40,000 nucleotides of DNA from Kitasatospora sp. DSM 101779 (GCF_025655475.1 NZ_JAHTIK010000001.1:2739043-2779042); one strand, 5' to 3'. Shown: positions 1-8,614, counted from the stretch's first letter. The notes: generated from the letters alone by a model not told the origin. Translations and numbers: made by a program.

Positions 1-2382
1 GCCGCGGCCGCCGGGCCCGCGGGGGCGACGGCCACGGGCACGGCGGCGCCCGGTCCGGCCGAACCGGGGCGGTGCACCCGGGACTGCCCGGGCACGATCG
101 ACGCGGACGGCTACTGCGACGAGTGCGGGCTGGCCGCCGAGGCCGGCGCACCGCAGGTGCCCGCCGCGCGGGTCTCCCCCGACGCCGCGCGCGCCGGCTC
201 CGTCCGCAGCGAAGCGTCCCGCACCGGTTCCTCGCGGACGATGTCCGGCCGGTCCCGCTCGCACCGCTCCGCCCGGACGGGCGGCGGGCGCTCGGTCTCG
301 GTGCGCAGCAGCGGCGGCACCGCCGGGACGGGACGGCGCGGCAACCTGGGCGCCGGCCTGGTGACGGTGCCCGCGGTGCCGCGGCCCGACCCGTCTGCGG
401 CCGTGCTGGAGAATCCGGAGGTGCCGGAGCGCAAGCGGTTCTGCTCCAAGTGCGACGCCCCGGTCGGCCGGTCCAAGGGCGACCAGCCGGGCCGCCCGGA
501 GGGCTTCTGCACCAAGTGCGGCACGGCCTACTCCTTCACACCCAAGCTGCGCCGCGGCGACCTGGTCGGCGGCCAGTACGAGGTGGTGGGCTGCCTGGCG
601 CACGGCGGACTCGGCTGGATCTACCTGGCGATCGACCGCCGGGTCAGCGACAAGTGGGTGGTACTCAAGGGCCTGCTGGACACCGGCGACGAGGACGCGC
701 TGGCGGTCGCGCTCGCCGAGCGGCGCTTCCTCGCCGAGGTGGACCACCCGAACATCGTCCGCATCATCAACTTCGCCGAGCACCCGGACCTGCGGACGGG
801 TGCGTCCGACGGCTACATCGTGATGGAGTACGTCGGCGGCAAGTCGCTGAAGGACATCGCCAACGAACGCCGCACCCCGGACGGCCGGCGCGACCCGCTG
901 CCGGTCGAGCAGGCGATCGCTTACGCGCTGGAGGCGCTGCCCGCGCTCGGCTACCTGCACGCCCGCGGCCTGGTGTACTGCGACTTCAAGATCGACAACG
1001 TGATCCAGAGCGAGGACTCGCTCAAGATCATCGACATGGGCGCCGTCCGCCGCTTCGACGACGACGGCCCGATCTACGGCACCGTCGGCTACCAGGCGCC
1101 CGAGATCGCCACCGACGGACCGTCACCCGCCTCCGACCTCTACACCGTGGCCCGCACCCTGGCCGTGCTCAGCCTCGACTTCCGCGGCTACGACACCACG
1201 CACCGGCACGACCTGCCCGGCCCCGACGAGGCGCCGCTGTTCGCCGCCTACGAGTCGTACTACCGGCTGCTCGTCAGGGCCACCGACCCGGACCCGGCCC
1301 GCCGCTTCGGCTCCGCCGAGGAGATGGCCGACCAGCTCACCGGCGTCCTGCGCGAGGTGCTCGCCCTGCAGGACGGCCGGCCGCGGCCCGCGCTCTCCAC
1401 CCTGTTCGGGCCCGAGGTGCGGGTGCTCGACGCCGAGCTCGCCGCCGGCGCCCTCGACCCGGCCGCGGCCGCCCTCGCCCTGCCGGCACCCCGGGTGGAC
1501 ACCGCCGACCCGAACGCAGGCTTCCTCGCCGCCCTGGCCGGCACCGCCCCCGGCGAGGCGCTGGCCGCGCTCGCCACCGCGCCCGCGCCCTCGCTGGAAC
1601 TGCGCCTGCGGGCGCTGCGCGCCCACCTGGAGCTCGGCGACCCGCAGGCCGCCGCACGCGACCTCGACGTCGTCGAGCAGGACCACCCCGGGGACTGGCG
1701 GGCCGTCTGGTACCGCGGGCTCACCGCCCTCGCCGCGGGCCGCGCCGAGGCCGCCGCCGACGCCTTCGACGCGCTGTACGACGCGTTCCCCGGCGAGGCC
1801 GCCCCCAAGCTCGCCCTCGCCCTCTGCGCCGAGCTGCTCGGCAACGGTGAGGACGCCGCCGCGTTCCACCGGCTGGTCGCCACCACCGACCGCAGCTACG
1901 TCGGCGCCGCCTTCGGGCTGGCCCGCGTCCTGCTCGCGGCCGGCGACCGGGCCGGCGCGGTCGCCGCCCTGGAGGGGGTGCCGGAGTCCTCCGCGCACCA
2001 CACCGCGGCCCGGATCGCCGCCGTCCGCGCCCGGCTGCGCGACCGTCCGGCGACCGATCCGCTCGGCCCCGACCTGGCGCGCTGCTCCGAGCAGATCACC
2101 GCGCTCGGCCTGGACGCCCGGCGGCACGAGGAGCTCTCCGTCGAGCTGCTGGACGCGGCCCTCGGCTGGGTCGTCGCGGGCCGCCCGGACGCCGCCGGGA
2201 AGGCCGCCGCGGACACCGCGGCCCCGGCGTACGAGGTGCTCGGACATCCTGCCGGCGAACGGGAACTGCGCTTCGCCCTGGAGCACTCCTACCGGGTGCT
2301 GGCACGGTTGTCCGACCGGGCCGAAACAAGGATCGAGATGGTGGAGCGGGCCAACCGTGCCCGTCCACGGACGTGGGTGTGA
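1..2382 (+). CDS. pknG: PknG-type Ser/Thr protein kinase with zinc ribbons and TPR tail (5' partial)
   Basis: The frame is open from base 1, so the N terminus lies outside the window. Order of parts: a C..C / YCDECG zinc-ribbon-like module (nt 73-132), a low-complexity Ser/Arg-rich stretch, a rubredoxin-like CSKC...CTKCG module (nt 442-516), a kinase domain (about nt 565-1350) and a helical TPR-like tail to the stop. Kinase landmarks are the ATP-site lysine in VVLKG (nt 667-669), the catalytic Asp in YCDFKIDN (nt 982-984), IDMG in place of DFG (Asp at nt 1033-1035) and GTVGYQAPE. The order rubredoxin-kinase-TPR and the C-terminal sequence match mycobacterial PknG, a soluble kinase tied to glutamate/2-oxoglutarate metabolism. 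The next gene starts 3 nt after the stop, so the two are probably co-translated. An extra zinc ribbon upstream of the rubredoxin motif is the unusual point. Confidence 0.93.
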   Translation, partial: AAAAGPAGATATGTAAPGPAEPGRCTRDCPGTIDADGYCDECGLAAEAGAPQVPAARVSPDAARAGSVRSEASRTGSSRTMSGRSRSHRSARTGGGRSVSVRSSGGTAGTGRRGNLGAGLVTVPAVPRPDPSAAVLENPEVPERKRFCSKCDAPVGRSKGDQPGRPEGFCTKCGTAYSFTPKLRRGDLVGGQYEVVGCLAHGGLGWIYLAIDRRVSDKWVVLKGLLDTGDEDALAVALAERRFLAEVDHPNIVRIINFAEHPDLRTGASDGYIVMEYVGGKSLKDIANERRTPDGRRDPLPVEQAIAYALEALPALGYLHARGLVYCDFKIDNVIQSEDSLKIIDMGAVRRFDDDGPIYGTVGYQAPEIATDGPSPASDLYTVARTLAVLSLDFRGYDTTHRHDLPGPDEAPLFAAYESYYRLLVRATDPDPARRFGSAEEMADQLTGVLREVLALQDGRPRPALSTLFGPEVRVLDAELAAGALDPAAAALALPAPRVDTADPNAGFLAALAGTAPGEALAALATAPAPSLELRLRALRAHLELGDPQAAARDLDVVEQDHPGDWRAVWYRGLTALAAGRAEAAADAFDALYDAFPGEAAPKLALALCAELLGNGEDAAAFHRLVATTDRSYVGAAFGLARVLLAAGDRAGAVAALEGVPESSAHHTAARIAAVRARLRDRPATDPLGPDLARCSEQITALGLDARRHEELSVELLDAALGWVVAGRPDAAGKAAADTAAPAYEVLGHPAGERELRFALEHSYRVLARLSDRAETRIEMVERANRARPRTWV

Positions 2383-2385
2383 GCA

Positions 2386-3627
2386 ATGCCGCAGCAGCAG
2401 ACCGTGTGCCCGAGCTGTGCCGAGCCGCTGGGCCCGGACGACGCCTACTGCGGCGCGTGCGGGCACAGCACCGCCGAACCCGCCGGGACCCGGGTGGTCA
2501 CCGATGCCCGGGGCCCCGGGGCCACCGTGCCCGACCTGCCGGCGGCCGGACCGGCCGCGGGCACCTGCGTGCACTGCGGGGCCGCCGGCCTCGCCCCCGA
2601 CGGGTACTGCGAGTCCTGCGGCAAGGCGCAGCCGAAGCCGCGGGACCACCAGGAGCGGGCGATGGCCGGCGTCGCCGGCGTCAGCGACCGCGGCCTGCGC
2701 CACCACCGCAACGAGGACGCCTTCACCGTCGCCGGCACCTCGCTGCCCGGCGGCCGGCCCGCCGTCGTCGCCGTGGTCTGCGACGGCGTCTCCTCCTCCG
2801 CCCGACCGGACGAGGCCTCCGCGACCGCCGTGGACGCCGCCTCCGAGTCGCTGCTCAGCTCGCTCGAACGCGGCGACGACCCGACGGCCGCGATGCGCCG
2901 CGCGATCGCCGACGCCGCCCGGGCCGTCACCGAGCTCGCCTACGACGACAAGAACCGCGCCCGGCCGGACGGCGGTCTCAACGCACCCGCCTGCACCTAC
3001 GTCAGCGCCATCGCCGCGGACGGCCTGGTCACCATCGGCTGGGTCGGCGACACCCGCGCCTACTGGATCCCGGACGACCGCGAGTCGGCCGAGCCCTACC
3101 GGCTCACCGAGGACGACTCCTGGGCCGCCCGGATGGTGGCCGCCGGGCTGATGGGCGAGGCCGAGGCGTACGCCGACCCGCGGGCGCACGCCATCACCGG
3201 CTGGCTCGGCGCCGACGCCGAGGAGCTCGTCCCGCACACCGTCTCGTTCACCCCGCACGTGCCCGGCGTGGTGCTGATCTGCACCGACGGGCTGTGGAAC
3301 TACGCGGAGGCCGCCACCGACCTGGCCTTCTTCGTCCGTGCCGACGCCCGGACACAGCCGCTGGCCGCCGCCCGCTCCCTGGTCGACTTCGCGGTCACCG
3401 CCGGCGGGCACGACAACATCACCGTCGCCGTACTGCCGATCACCCCGGGCGAGCCCGAGCACGAGCCGACCCTGCTCGACCTGCCCGTGCAGCGCCCCGC
3501 CGCCGAGGCCGCCCCCGCACCGCAGGGGCACGCCGCCACCCTGCCGGACGGGCCGCCGTCGGCACCGCCCGCACCGCCCGCCCCTCCGATGCCGCCGTTC
3601 CCGCCGGCCCCGGCACCGCTCGACTGA
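2386..3627 (+). CDS. PP2C-family Ser/Thr phosphatase with two N-terminal zinc ribbons
   Basis: 413 aa. Residues 8-26 (CPSC...YCGACG) and 61-79 (CVHC...DGYCESCG) form two zinc-ribbon-like modules. The PP2C (PPM) metal-dependent phosphatase domain runs from about 95 to 352 and keeps the metal ligands: RNED at 108-111, VCDG (Asp133), GDTRAYW near 221-227, ICTDG (Asp301) and GGHDN (Asp343). The C terminus (about 380-410) is Pro/Ala-rich and probably disordered. There is no membrane segment, so it is likely cytosolic. It starts 3 nt after the PknG-like stop with no strong ribosome binding site, suggesting translational coupling. The DGYC(D/E)xCG ribbon is nearly the same as the one at the kinase N terminus. 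By family and context it probably reverses phosphorylation made by the adjacent kinase; that pairing is inferred. Confidence 0.93.
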   Translation: MPQQQTVCPSCAEPLGPDDAYCGACGHSTAEPAGTRVVTDARGPGATVPDLPAAGPAAGTCVHCGAAGLAPDGYCESCGKAQPKPRDHQERAMAGVAGVSDRGLRHHRNEDAFTVAGTSLPGGRPAVVAVVCDGVSSSARPDEASATAVDAASESLLSSLERGDDPTAAMRRAIADAARAVTELAYDDKNRARPDGGLNAPACTYVSAIAADGLVTIGWVGDTRAYWIPDDRESAEPYRLTEDDSWAARMVAAGLMGEAEAYADPRAHAITGWLGADAEELVPHTVSFTPHVPGVVLICTDGLWNYAEAATDLAFFVRADARTQPLAAARSLVDFAVTAGGHDNITVAVLPITPGEPEHEPTLLDLPVQRPAAEAAPAPQGHAATLPDGPPSAPPAPPAPPMPPFPPAPAPLD

Positions 3628-3832
3628 CGAGGGCCGCACTCGGGCGCACCGCAGGAGCGGCGCGCCACCGCCCGCGCGCCCGCCGCACGGGTGCGGCCCG
3701 ACGACGCCCGCCCCCTGACGACCGCACGACGACCGACACCACGACAACCACCAGCACGACGACCGACAGCACGACAGCCGCAGGACGACCACACCGGCCC
3801 CCGCCCGCCCGCTCGACAGGAGCCCTCAGCCC
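3628..3832 (+). repeat. Repetitive CACGAC/GACGACC-rich spacer
   Basis: This 205-bp gap separates the phosphatase and vWA genes in an otherwise tight cluster. From about 3717 to 3793 it is built from short A/C/G units with almost no T on the + strand. A 15-nt unit, GCACGACGACCGACA, occurs at 3724-3738 and again at 3754-3768. A ribosome binding site for the next gene (GACAGGAG) lies at 3814-3821. I see no supported gene here. Confidence 0.6.
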
Positions 3833-5164
3833 ATGGCAAGTCTGTCCAAGCCGAACGCGCCCCGATTCGACGTCGACATCTTCCAGAACGAGTACCTCGC
3901 CGAGGGCGCCCGCGAGGTCAACGCGATCGTGACCGTCACCGCCACCGGCGGCGGCACCTCCGCCGGCCGGCTGCCGGCCTCCGCCGACGGCGGCGACGCT
4001 GCCGTGGTGATCATGATCGACTGCTCCGGCTCGATGGACTACCCGGCCTCGAAGATGCGCAACGCCCGCGAGGCGACCGCCGCGGCCATCGACACCCTGC
4101 GCGACGGCGTCGCCTTCGCCGTGGTGGCCGGCACCCACGAGGCCGCGGAGGTCTACCCGGGCGGCGGCGAACTGGCGGTCGCCGACCCGTCCACCCGCGC
4201 CGCCGCCAGGACCGCCCTGCGCCGGCTCACCCCGATGGGCGGCACCGCGATCGGCACCTGGCTGGCGCTCGCCCAGCGGCTCTTCGAGAGCCGCCCGGAG
4301 CGCTCCATCCGGCACGGCATCCTGCTCACCGACGGCCGCAACGAGCACGAGAAGCCCGCCGATCTGCAGGCCGTTCTGGAGCGGGCCGCCGGGTACTTCA
4401 CCGCCGACTGCCGCGGCGTCGGCACCGACTGGGAGGTCGACGAGCTGCGCCGGATCTCCTCCGCGCTGCTCGGCACCGTCGACATCGTCGCCGAGCCCTC
4501 CGGCCTGGCGGACGACTTCCGGGCGATGATGTCCACCGCCATGGGCAAGCAGGTCGCGGACGTCGCCCTGCGGATCTGGACCCCGGCCAACGCCGTGGTG
4601 AAGTACGTCAAGCAGGTCGCCCCCTCGGTCGAGGACCTCACCGGCCGCCGCAGTGGCGCCGGACCGCGGGCCGGCGACTACCCGACCGGCTCCTGGGGCG
4701 ACGAGAGCCGCGACTACCACGTCTGCGTCGAGGTGCCGGCCGCCACCGTCGGCGACGAGATGCTGGCCGCCCGGGTCAGCCTGGTGCTGCCGCGGCCCGA
4801 CGGCACCGCCGACACGCTCTCCCAGGGCCTCGTCCGGGCGGTGTGGACGGACGACCTGGCCTCCTCCACCCGGATCAACCAGCAGGTGGCCCACTACACC
4901 GGTCAGGCCGAGCTGGCGGCGTCCATCCAGGAGGGCCTCGCCGCCCACCGCGCCGGGGACGTCGACCGGGCCACCGCCAAGCTGGGCGCGGCCGTCCGGC
5001 TCGCCCACGTGACCGGCAACGACGGCACGTTCCGTCTGCTGGAGAAGGTGGTCGACGTGGTGGATCCGAAGGAGGGTACGGTTCGATTCCGTAAGAACGT
5101 GAGCGAGGCCGACTCGATGACACTCGAGACCCGGTCGACCAAGACCGTGCGAGTGAAGAGATGA
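3833..5164 (+). CDS. von Willebrand factor A domain protein
   Basis: 443 aa, start ATG with GACAGGAG 11 nt upstream. The vWA domain (about 55-240) has a complete MIDAS metal site: DCSGS at 63-67, Thr138 in MGGTAIG, and Asp167 in LLTDGRN. The C-terminal 200 residues form a second, mostly beta region (RIWTPANAVVKYVKQ..., ending with an all-polar tail) such as is seen after vWA domains in bacterial signalling proteins. There is no signal peptide or membrane segment, so it is probably cytosolic. It sits between the phosphatase and the FHA gene (43 nt to the FHA start). vWA proteins beside PP2C and kinase genes are known from TerY-type triads, where the vWA protein acts as a protein-binding scaffold. 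The role here is inferred from that arrangement. Confidence 0.9.
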   Translation: MASLSKPNAPRFDVDIFQNEYLAEGAREVNAIVTVTATGGGTSAGRLPASADGGDAAVVIMIDCSGSMDYPASKMRNAREATAAAIDTLRDGVAFAVVAGTHEAAEVYPGGGELAVADPSTRAAARTALRRLTPMGGTAIGTWLALAQRLFESRPERSIRHGILLTDGRNEHEKPADLQAVLERAAGYFTADCRGVGTDWEVDELRRISSALLGTVDIVAEPSGLADDFRAMMSTAMGKQVADVALRIWTPANAVVKYVKQVAPSVEDLTGRRSGAGPRAGDYPTGSWGDESRDYHVCVEVPAATVGDEMLAARVSLVLPRPDGTADTLSQGLVRAVWTDDLASSTRINQQVAHYTGQAELAASIQEGLAAHRAGDVDRATAKLGAAVRLAHVTGNDGTFRLLEKVVDVVDPKEGTVRFRKNVSEADSMTLETRSTKTVRVKR

Positions 5165-5207
5165 CCGGCCGATTCCCTGGGCCGGACCTGCTGATGTGGG
5201 GGATTTG

Positions 5208-6469
5208 ATGCCGATCTGCCCTAGGGGCCATGAGTCGCAGGCCGAGGACTGGTGCGACTTCTGCGGCTTCCCGATGACTCCGCCGCCCGGTCTGGCCGTC
5301 CCGGGCGCCCCGCCGGCCCAGGGTTCGCCGTTCGGTGCGCCCGCCGGGGCCGGCTACCCGCCGCCCCCGCCCGCCTCCGCACCGCCTGCACCCGCCCCGC
5401 CGGGGCCGCCCCCGGGCGGTCCGGCCTACGGCGGCCAGGGCGGCTACGAGCGGCCCTCCTACGAGCCGTCCGGCCGCGACTCCGGGTACGGGCAGCCGCC
5501 CTACGAGGAGCCGGCCCCCGAGCGCCGCGGCGGCCTCGGCGGGCTGTCCATCGGCGGCGGGTCCGCGTACGGCGAGCCGTCGCACGGCGGGTCCGCGTAC
5601 GGTGCCTCGTCGCACGGCGGCTCCCCCGACATCACCGCCGGCCTGGTGACCTGCCCGATCTGCCGCAGCCCGCAGACCGGCCGGTACTGCGAGGAGTGCG
5701 GCTACGACTACGACCTGTCCGCGCCGCAGCGGCCGCAGGCGCCCACCCCGCCCCCGGCGGCCCGCCCGGCCGCGACTCCGGGTACGGGCAGCCGCCCAGC
5801 CTGGAGAAGCAGGGCTTCGACCGGCCGGCCCCGGCGCCGTACGCGGAGCCCGACGGCTACGAGCGGACGGGTCCGGTCTACGCCGACCCCGCCGGCGGGC
5901 CGGGCAGCGACGGCTTCGGGACGTCCTTCCGACTGGCCCCGCCCGGACCGGGCCATCAGGGCCAGCCGGTCCGGGGCCACCAGGGCCAGTACGGCCAGCA
6001 CGCTCCGCAGGGCCAGCACGGCCCCGGCCCGGCCGCGCCGCCGCCCCCGCCGCCGACCCGCACCCAGTGGATCGCGGTGGTCAGCGCCGACCGGGACTAC
6101 TTCGCCGACATGATGGCGCGCAGCGGTCCGGACGCGTCGGGGCTCTTCTTCCCGCCGTACTGCCCCGAGCGGCGCATCCCGCTGACCGGCCGCGGCCAGC
6201 TGCGGATCGGCCGGCGCAGCCAGCAGCGCGGCACCGTGCCGGAGATCGACCTGTCGGTGCCGCCGGAGGACCCGGGGGCCTCGCACCTGCACGCCATGCT
6301 CGCCGAACAGCCCGACGGCAGCTGGGTGCTGGTGGACCAGGACTCGACCAACGGCACCACCATGAACGGCGGCGCCGACCCGGTGCCGCCGCACACCGCG
6401 ATCCCGCTGAACGACGGCGACCGGATCCACATCGGCGCCTGGACGACGATCACGCTGCACCGCGCCCGA
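5208..6469 (+). pseudogene. FHA-domain protein with zinc ribbons, apparent frameshift and lost stop
   Basis: Start ATG 5208, preceded by GGGGGA. The first part (MPICPRGHESQAEDWCDFCG) has a zinc ribbon, then a Pro/Gly/Tyr-rich linker and a second ribbon, CPIC...YCEECG, ending near 5718. The homologous frame then changes by one base between about 5719 and 5766 (GC-rich run): the original frame stops at 6113 without any FHA domain. The other frame continues through a Gly/Gln-rich linker and a full FHA domain (LRIGRRS, ASHLHAML, DSTNGTTMNG; about 6180-6460). Where the FHA protein would be expected to end there is CGA (6467-6469) rather than TGA, so this frame runs on into the ABC ATPase. Intact, it would be a phosphothreonine reader for the upstream kinase. 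A real frameshift, a sequence error, or both are possible. Confidence 0.75.
5470..5797 (+). repeat. 32-nt direct repeat inside the FHA gene, copies in different frames
   Basis: The 32 bases at 5470-5501 are repeated exactly at 5766-5797. Both copies encode GRDSGYGQPP when read in the frame of their local protein context, but they lie 296 bp apart, which is not a multiple of three. The second copy is therefore one frame away from the first, which places the frameshift upstream of 5766. A separate tandem repeat (GGSAYG...SHGGSAYG) lies at about 5556-5620. Confidence 0.85.
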
Positions 6470-6524
6470 CGGGTTTTTCCCCGGTTTTGCCCGGTAATCC
6501 TCACCGCACGGGCACAGGAACCCC

Positions 6525-6543
6525 TAGTGTCATGTGACATGAC
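6525..6543 (+). promoter_or_regulatory. -10 box and palindrome over the ABC ATPase start codon
   Basis: TAGTGT at 6525-6530 is a good actinobacterial -10 box and lies 8 nt before ATG 6539, with no ribosome binding site between them, so the message is probably leaderless. A perfect inverted repeat, GTCATG-TGA-CATGAC (6529-6543), overlaps the -10 box, the expected transcript start and the ATG. A protein bound there would block initiation. The regulator is unknown. Confidence 0.6.
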
Positions 6544-7456
6544 TGCAGCTATATCCGCTGACGGAATACGGAAGCGGTACGGGGACGTCCAGGCCGTCGA
6601 CGGTGTGTCACTCACCGTCGAGGCGGGCGAGTTCTACGGGATTCTCGGGCCGAACGGGGCCGGCAAGACCACCACTCTGGAGATCCTGGAGGGGATCCGC
6701 GAGCCCGACGAGGGCCGCGTCGAACTGCTGGGGCTCAAGCCCTGGCCGCGCAACACCGCACTGCTGCCGCGCATCGGCGTGCAGTTCCAGGCGTCGTCCT
6801 TCTTCAACCGGCTGACCGCCCGTGAGACGATCCGCACCTTCGCCTCCTTCTACGGCGTCGGCCCGAAGCGGGCCGACGCGATGCTCGACAAGGTCGGCCT
6901 GGCCGACTCCGCCGCCGTCCAGACCGAGAAGATGTCCGGCGGCCAGGCGCAGCGCCTGTCCATCGCCTGCGCCCTCGTCCACGACCCGGAGCTCGTCTTC
7001 CTCGACGAGCCCACCACCGGTCTCGACCCGCAGGCCCGACGCAACCTGTGGGACCTGCTGCGCGACATCAACGCCGAGGGCCGGACGGTCGTCCTCACCA
7101 CGCACTACCTCGACGAGGCCGAGGTGCTCTGCGACCGGGTCTCGGTGATGGACCACGGCAAGGTGCTCAAGACCGGCGCGCCCGCAGCCCTGGTCCGCGA
7201 GATCGACGACACCGTCCGGATCAGCGTCGAGTCAGGGCTGCTCGCGCCCGACACCGCACGCGACCTGTTCACCGCGGCCGGAGCCGAACTGGCCGGCCTG
7301 GAGGACGACGGCGTCTCGCTGTCCGTCTCGACCCGCGTCCCGGCGCCGGTGCTCTCGGTGCTCGCCGAGCAGAACGCGCTGCGCGGCCTGGAGGTCCGCG
7401 GCGCCACCCTGGAGGACGTCTTCCTCCGCCTCACCGGACGGGAGTACCGGGCATGA
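6539..7456 (+). CDS. ABC-2 type exporter, ATP-binding subunit
   Basis: 305 aa, DrrA/CcmA-like ABC ATPase. Walker A is GPNGAGKTT at 37-45, the signature is MSGGQ at 132-136, and Walker B/D-loop is LVFLDEPTTGLDP at 152-164, followed by the switch-histidine region TTHYLDEA. The C-terminal 90 residues are the regulatory tail usual in this exporter group. Start chosen as ATG 6539 because homologous ATPases begin just before the KRYGDVQAVDGVSL segment and a -10 box lies 8 nt upstream. The reading frame is open far upstream through the FHA domain, but a protein fusion is unlikely by family comparison. The stop overlaps the permease start (ATGA at 7453-7456). The pair probably exports a lipid, antibiotic or other hydrophobic compound; the substrate cannot be told. 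Confidence 0.92.
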   Translation: MTAAISADGIRKRYGDVQAVDGVSLTVEAGEFYGILGPNGAGKTTTLEILEGIREPDEGRVELLGLKPWPRNTALLPRIGVQFQASSFFNRLTARETIRTFASFYGVGPKRADAMLDKVGLADSAAVQTEKMSGGQAQRLSIACALVHDPELVFLDEPTTGLDPQARRNLWDLLRDINAEGRTVVLTTHYLDEAEVLCDRVSVMDHGKVLKTGAPAALVREIDDTVRISVESGLLAPDTARDLFTAAGAELAGLEDDGVSLSVSTRVPAPVLSVLAEQNALRGLEVRGATLEDVFLRLTGREYRA

Positions 7457-8589
7457 CCGCCACCGCCCCCACCGCGACCGACCGCGAGCCGGCCGCCCCG
7501 GCCCCCGAGGCGCCGGAGCGCGCCAGCGCCTTCGTCGGACTCGCCCGGGTCATGCTGCTGGGCTTCGTACGCGACCGCGGCGCGCTCTTCTTCACCCTGA
7601 TGATGCCGCTGATCTTCCTGCTGATGTTCGGCACGCTCTTCAAGAGCGCGGGCGCCCCGCACGTGAAGGTCGCCCAGGTCGGCGCCGTCCAGGTGCTCGA
7701 CGCCGTGCAGGGCGAGGACCGCAAGGAACTGGAGAAGGTCCTCACCGTCACGAAGATCGACGACGAGGCCGCCGCCCTGGAGAAGGTCCGCAAGGGAGAC
7801 CTCGACGCCCTCGTCGAGCAGGGGCCGAACGGCCAGGTGGTGGTCCGCCACAGCGCCGCCGACATGGTCAAGGCCGGCAGCGTGCAGGCGATCGTGGACA
7901 ACCTGGTGAAGGCCGCCAACCAGGCGGCGTCCGGCAGGCCGCCGGCGTTCACCATCCAGTCCGTCCAGGTCGAGGACCAGTCGCTCAAACCGATCCAGTA
8001 CCTCACCCCGGGCCTGCTCGGCTGGGCCATCGCCTCCGGCGCGGTCTACGGCGCCTCCTTCACCCTGATCAACTGGCGCACCAAGCGGGTGCTGCGGCGG
8101 CTGCGGCTCGCCCCGGTCTCCATCCCCGCGGTGATCGGCGCCCGGGTCGCGGTGAACTGCGTGATCGCGCTCGCGCAGACGGCGATCTTCCTGGTGATCG
8201 CCACCACGCCGTTCTTCGGGCTGAAGCTCACCGGCAACTGGTGGCTGATCGTGCCGCTGGTGCTCTGCGCCACCGTCGCCTTCATGTCGATCGGCCTGCT
8301 CACCGGCGGGCTCGCCAAGACCGAGGAGGCGGCGAACGGCATCAACCAGCTGATCATCCTGCCGATGTCCTTCCTCGGCGGGGCGTTCATCCCGCTCGAC
8401 GGCAGCCCCGGCTGGCTGCAGACCGTCTCCAAGGTCTTCCCGCTGCGCTACCTGGTCACCGCCTCCCAGTCGGTGCTCAGCCGCGGCGGCGGCGTCATGG
8501 ACGCGCTGCCGGCGATGGGCGGACTGCTGGCCTTCTCGGCCGTGCTCTGCCTGATCGCCTGGCGCTTCTTCAACTGGGACGACGTGTAG
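7453..8589 (+). CDS. ABC-2 type exporter, permease subunit
   Basis: 378 aa. The order is the ABC-2 membrane fold: a cytoplasmic N terminus rich in Ala/Pro/Thr (1-35), a first membrane helix (about 48-68, FFTLMMPLIFLLMFG), a long extracytoplasmic loop (about 70-185) rich in Lys/Asp/Val, then five closely spaced hydrophobic helices. These include the conserved LPMSFLGGAFIPLDGSPGWLQ-type segment between the fifth and sixth helices. It overlaps the ATPase stop by 4 nt, so the two are translated together and form one exporter, probably as a dimer of each. The last residues (RFFNWDDV) are cytoplasmic. No resistance or biosynthetic gene next to it reveals the substrate. Confidence 0.92.
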   Translation: MTATAPTATDREPAAPAPEAPERASAFVGLARVMLLGFVRDRGALFFTLMMPLIFLLMFGTLFKSAGAPHVKVAQVGAVQVLDAVQGEDRKELEKVLTVTKIDDEAAALEKVRKGDLDALVEQGPNGQVVVRHSAADMVKAGSVQAIVDNLVKAANQAASGRPPAFTIQSVQVEDQSLKPIQYLTPGLLGWAIASGAVYGASFTLINWRTKRVLRRLRLAPVSIPAVIGARVAVNCVIALAQTAIFLVIATTPFFGLKLTGNWWLIVPLVLCATVAFMSIGLLTGGLAKTEEAANGINQLIILPMSFLGGAFIPLDGSPGWLQTVSKVFPLRYLVTASQSVLSRGGGVMDALPAMGGLLAFSAVLCLIAWRFFNWDDV

Positions 8590-8614
8590 TCGGCACCCGG
8601 GACGAGGGACAAAT

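Noticed and set aside
1123..3792. Long - strand open frame opposite kinase and phosphatase genes
   Set aside because: It is the mirror of high-GC codon use; it is Gly/Val-rich with no recognisable domain, and overlaps two well-supported genes.
5556..5620. Possible CRISPR-like repeat
   Set aside because: Only two imperfect coding units (GGSAYG...SHGGS) in a low-complexity protein linker; no spacers.
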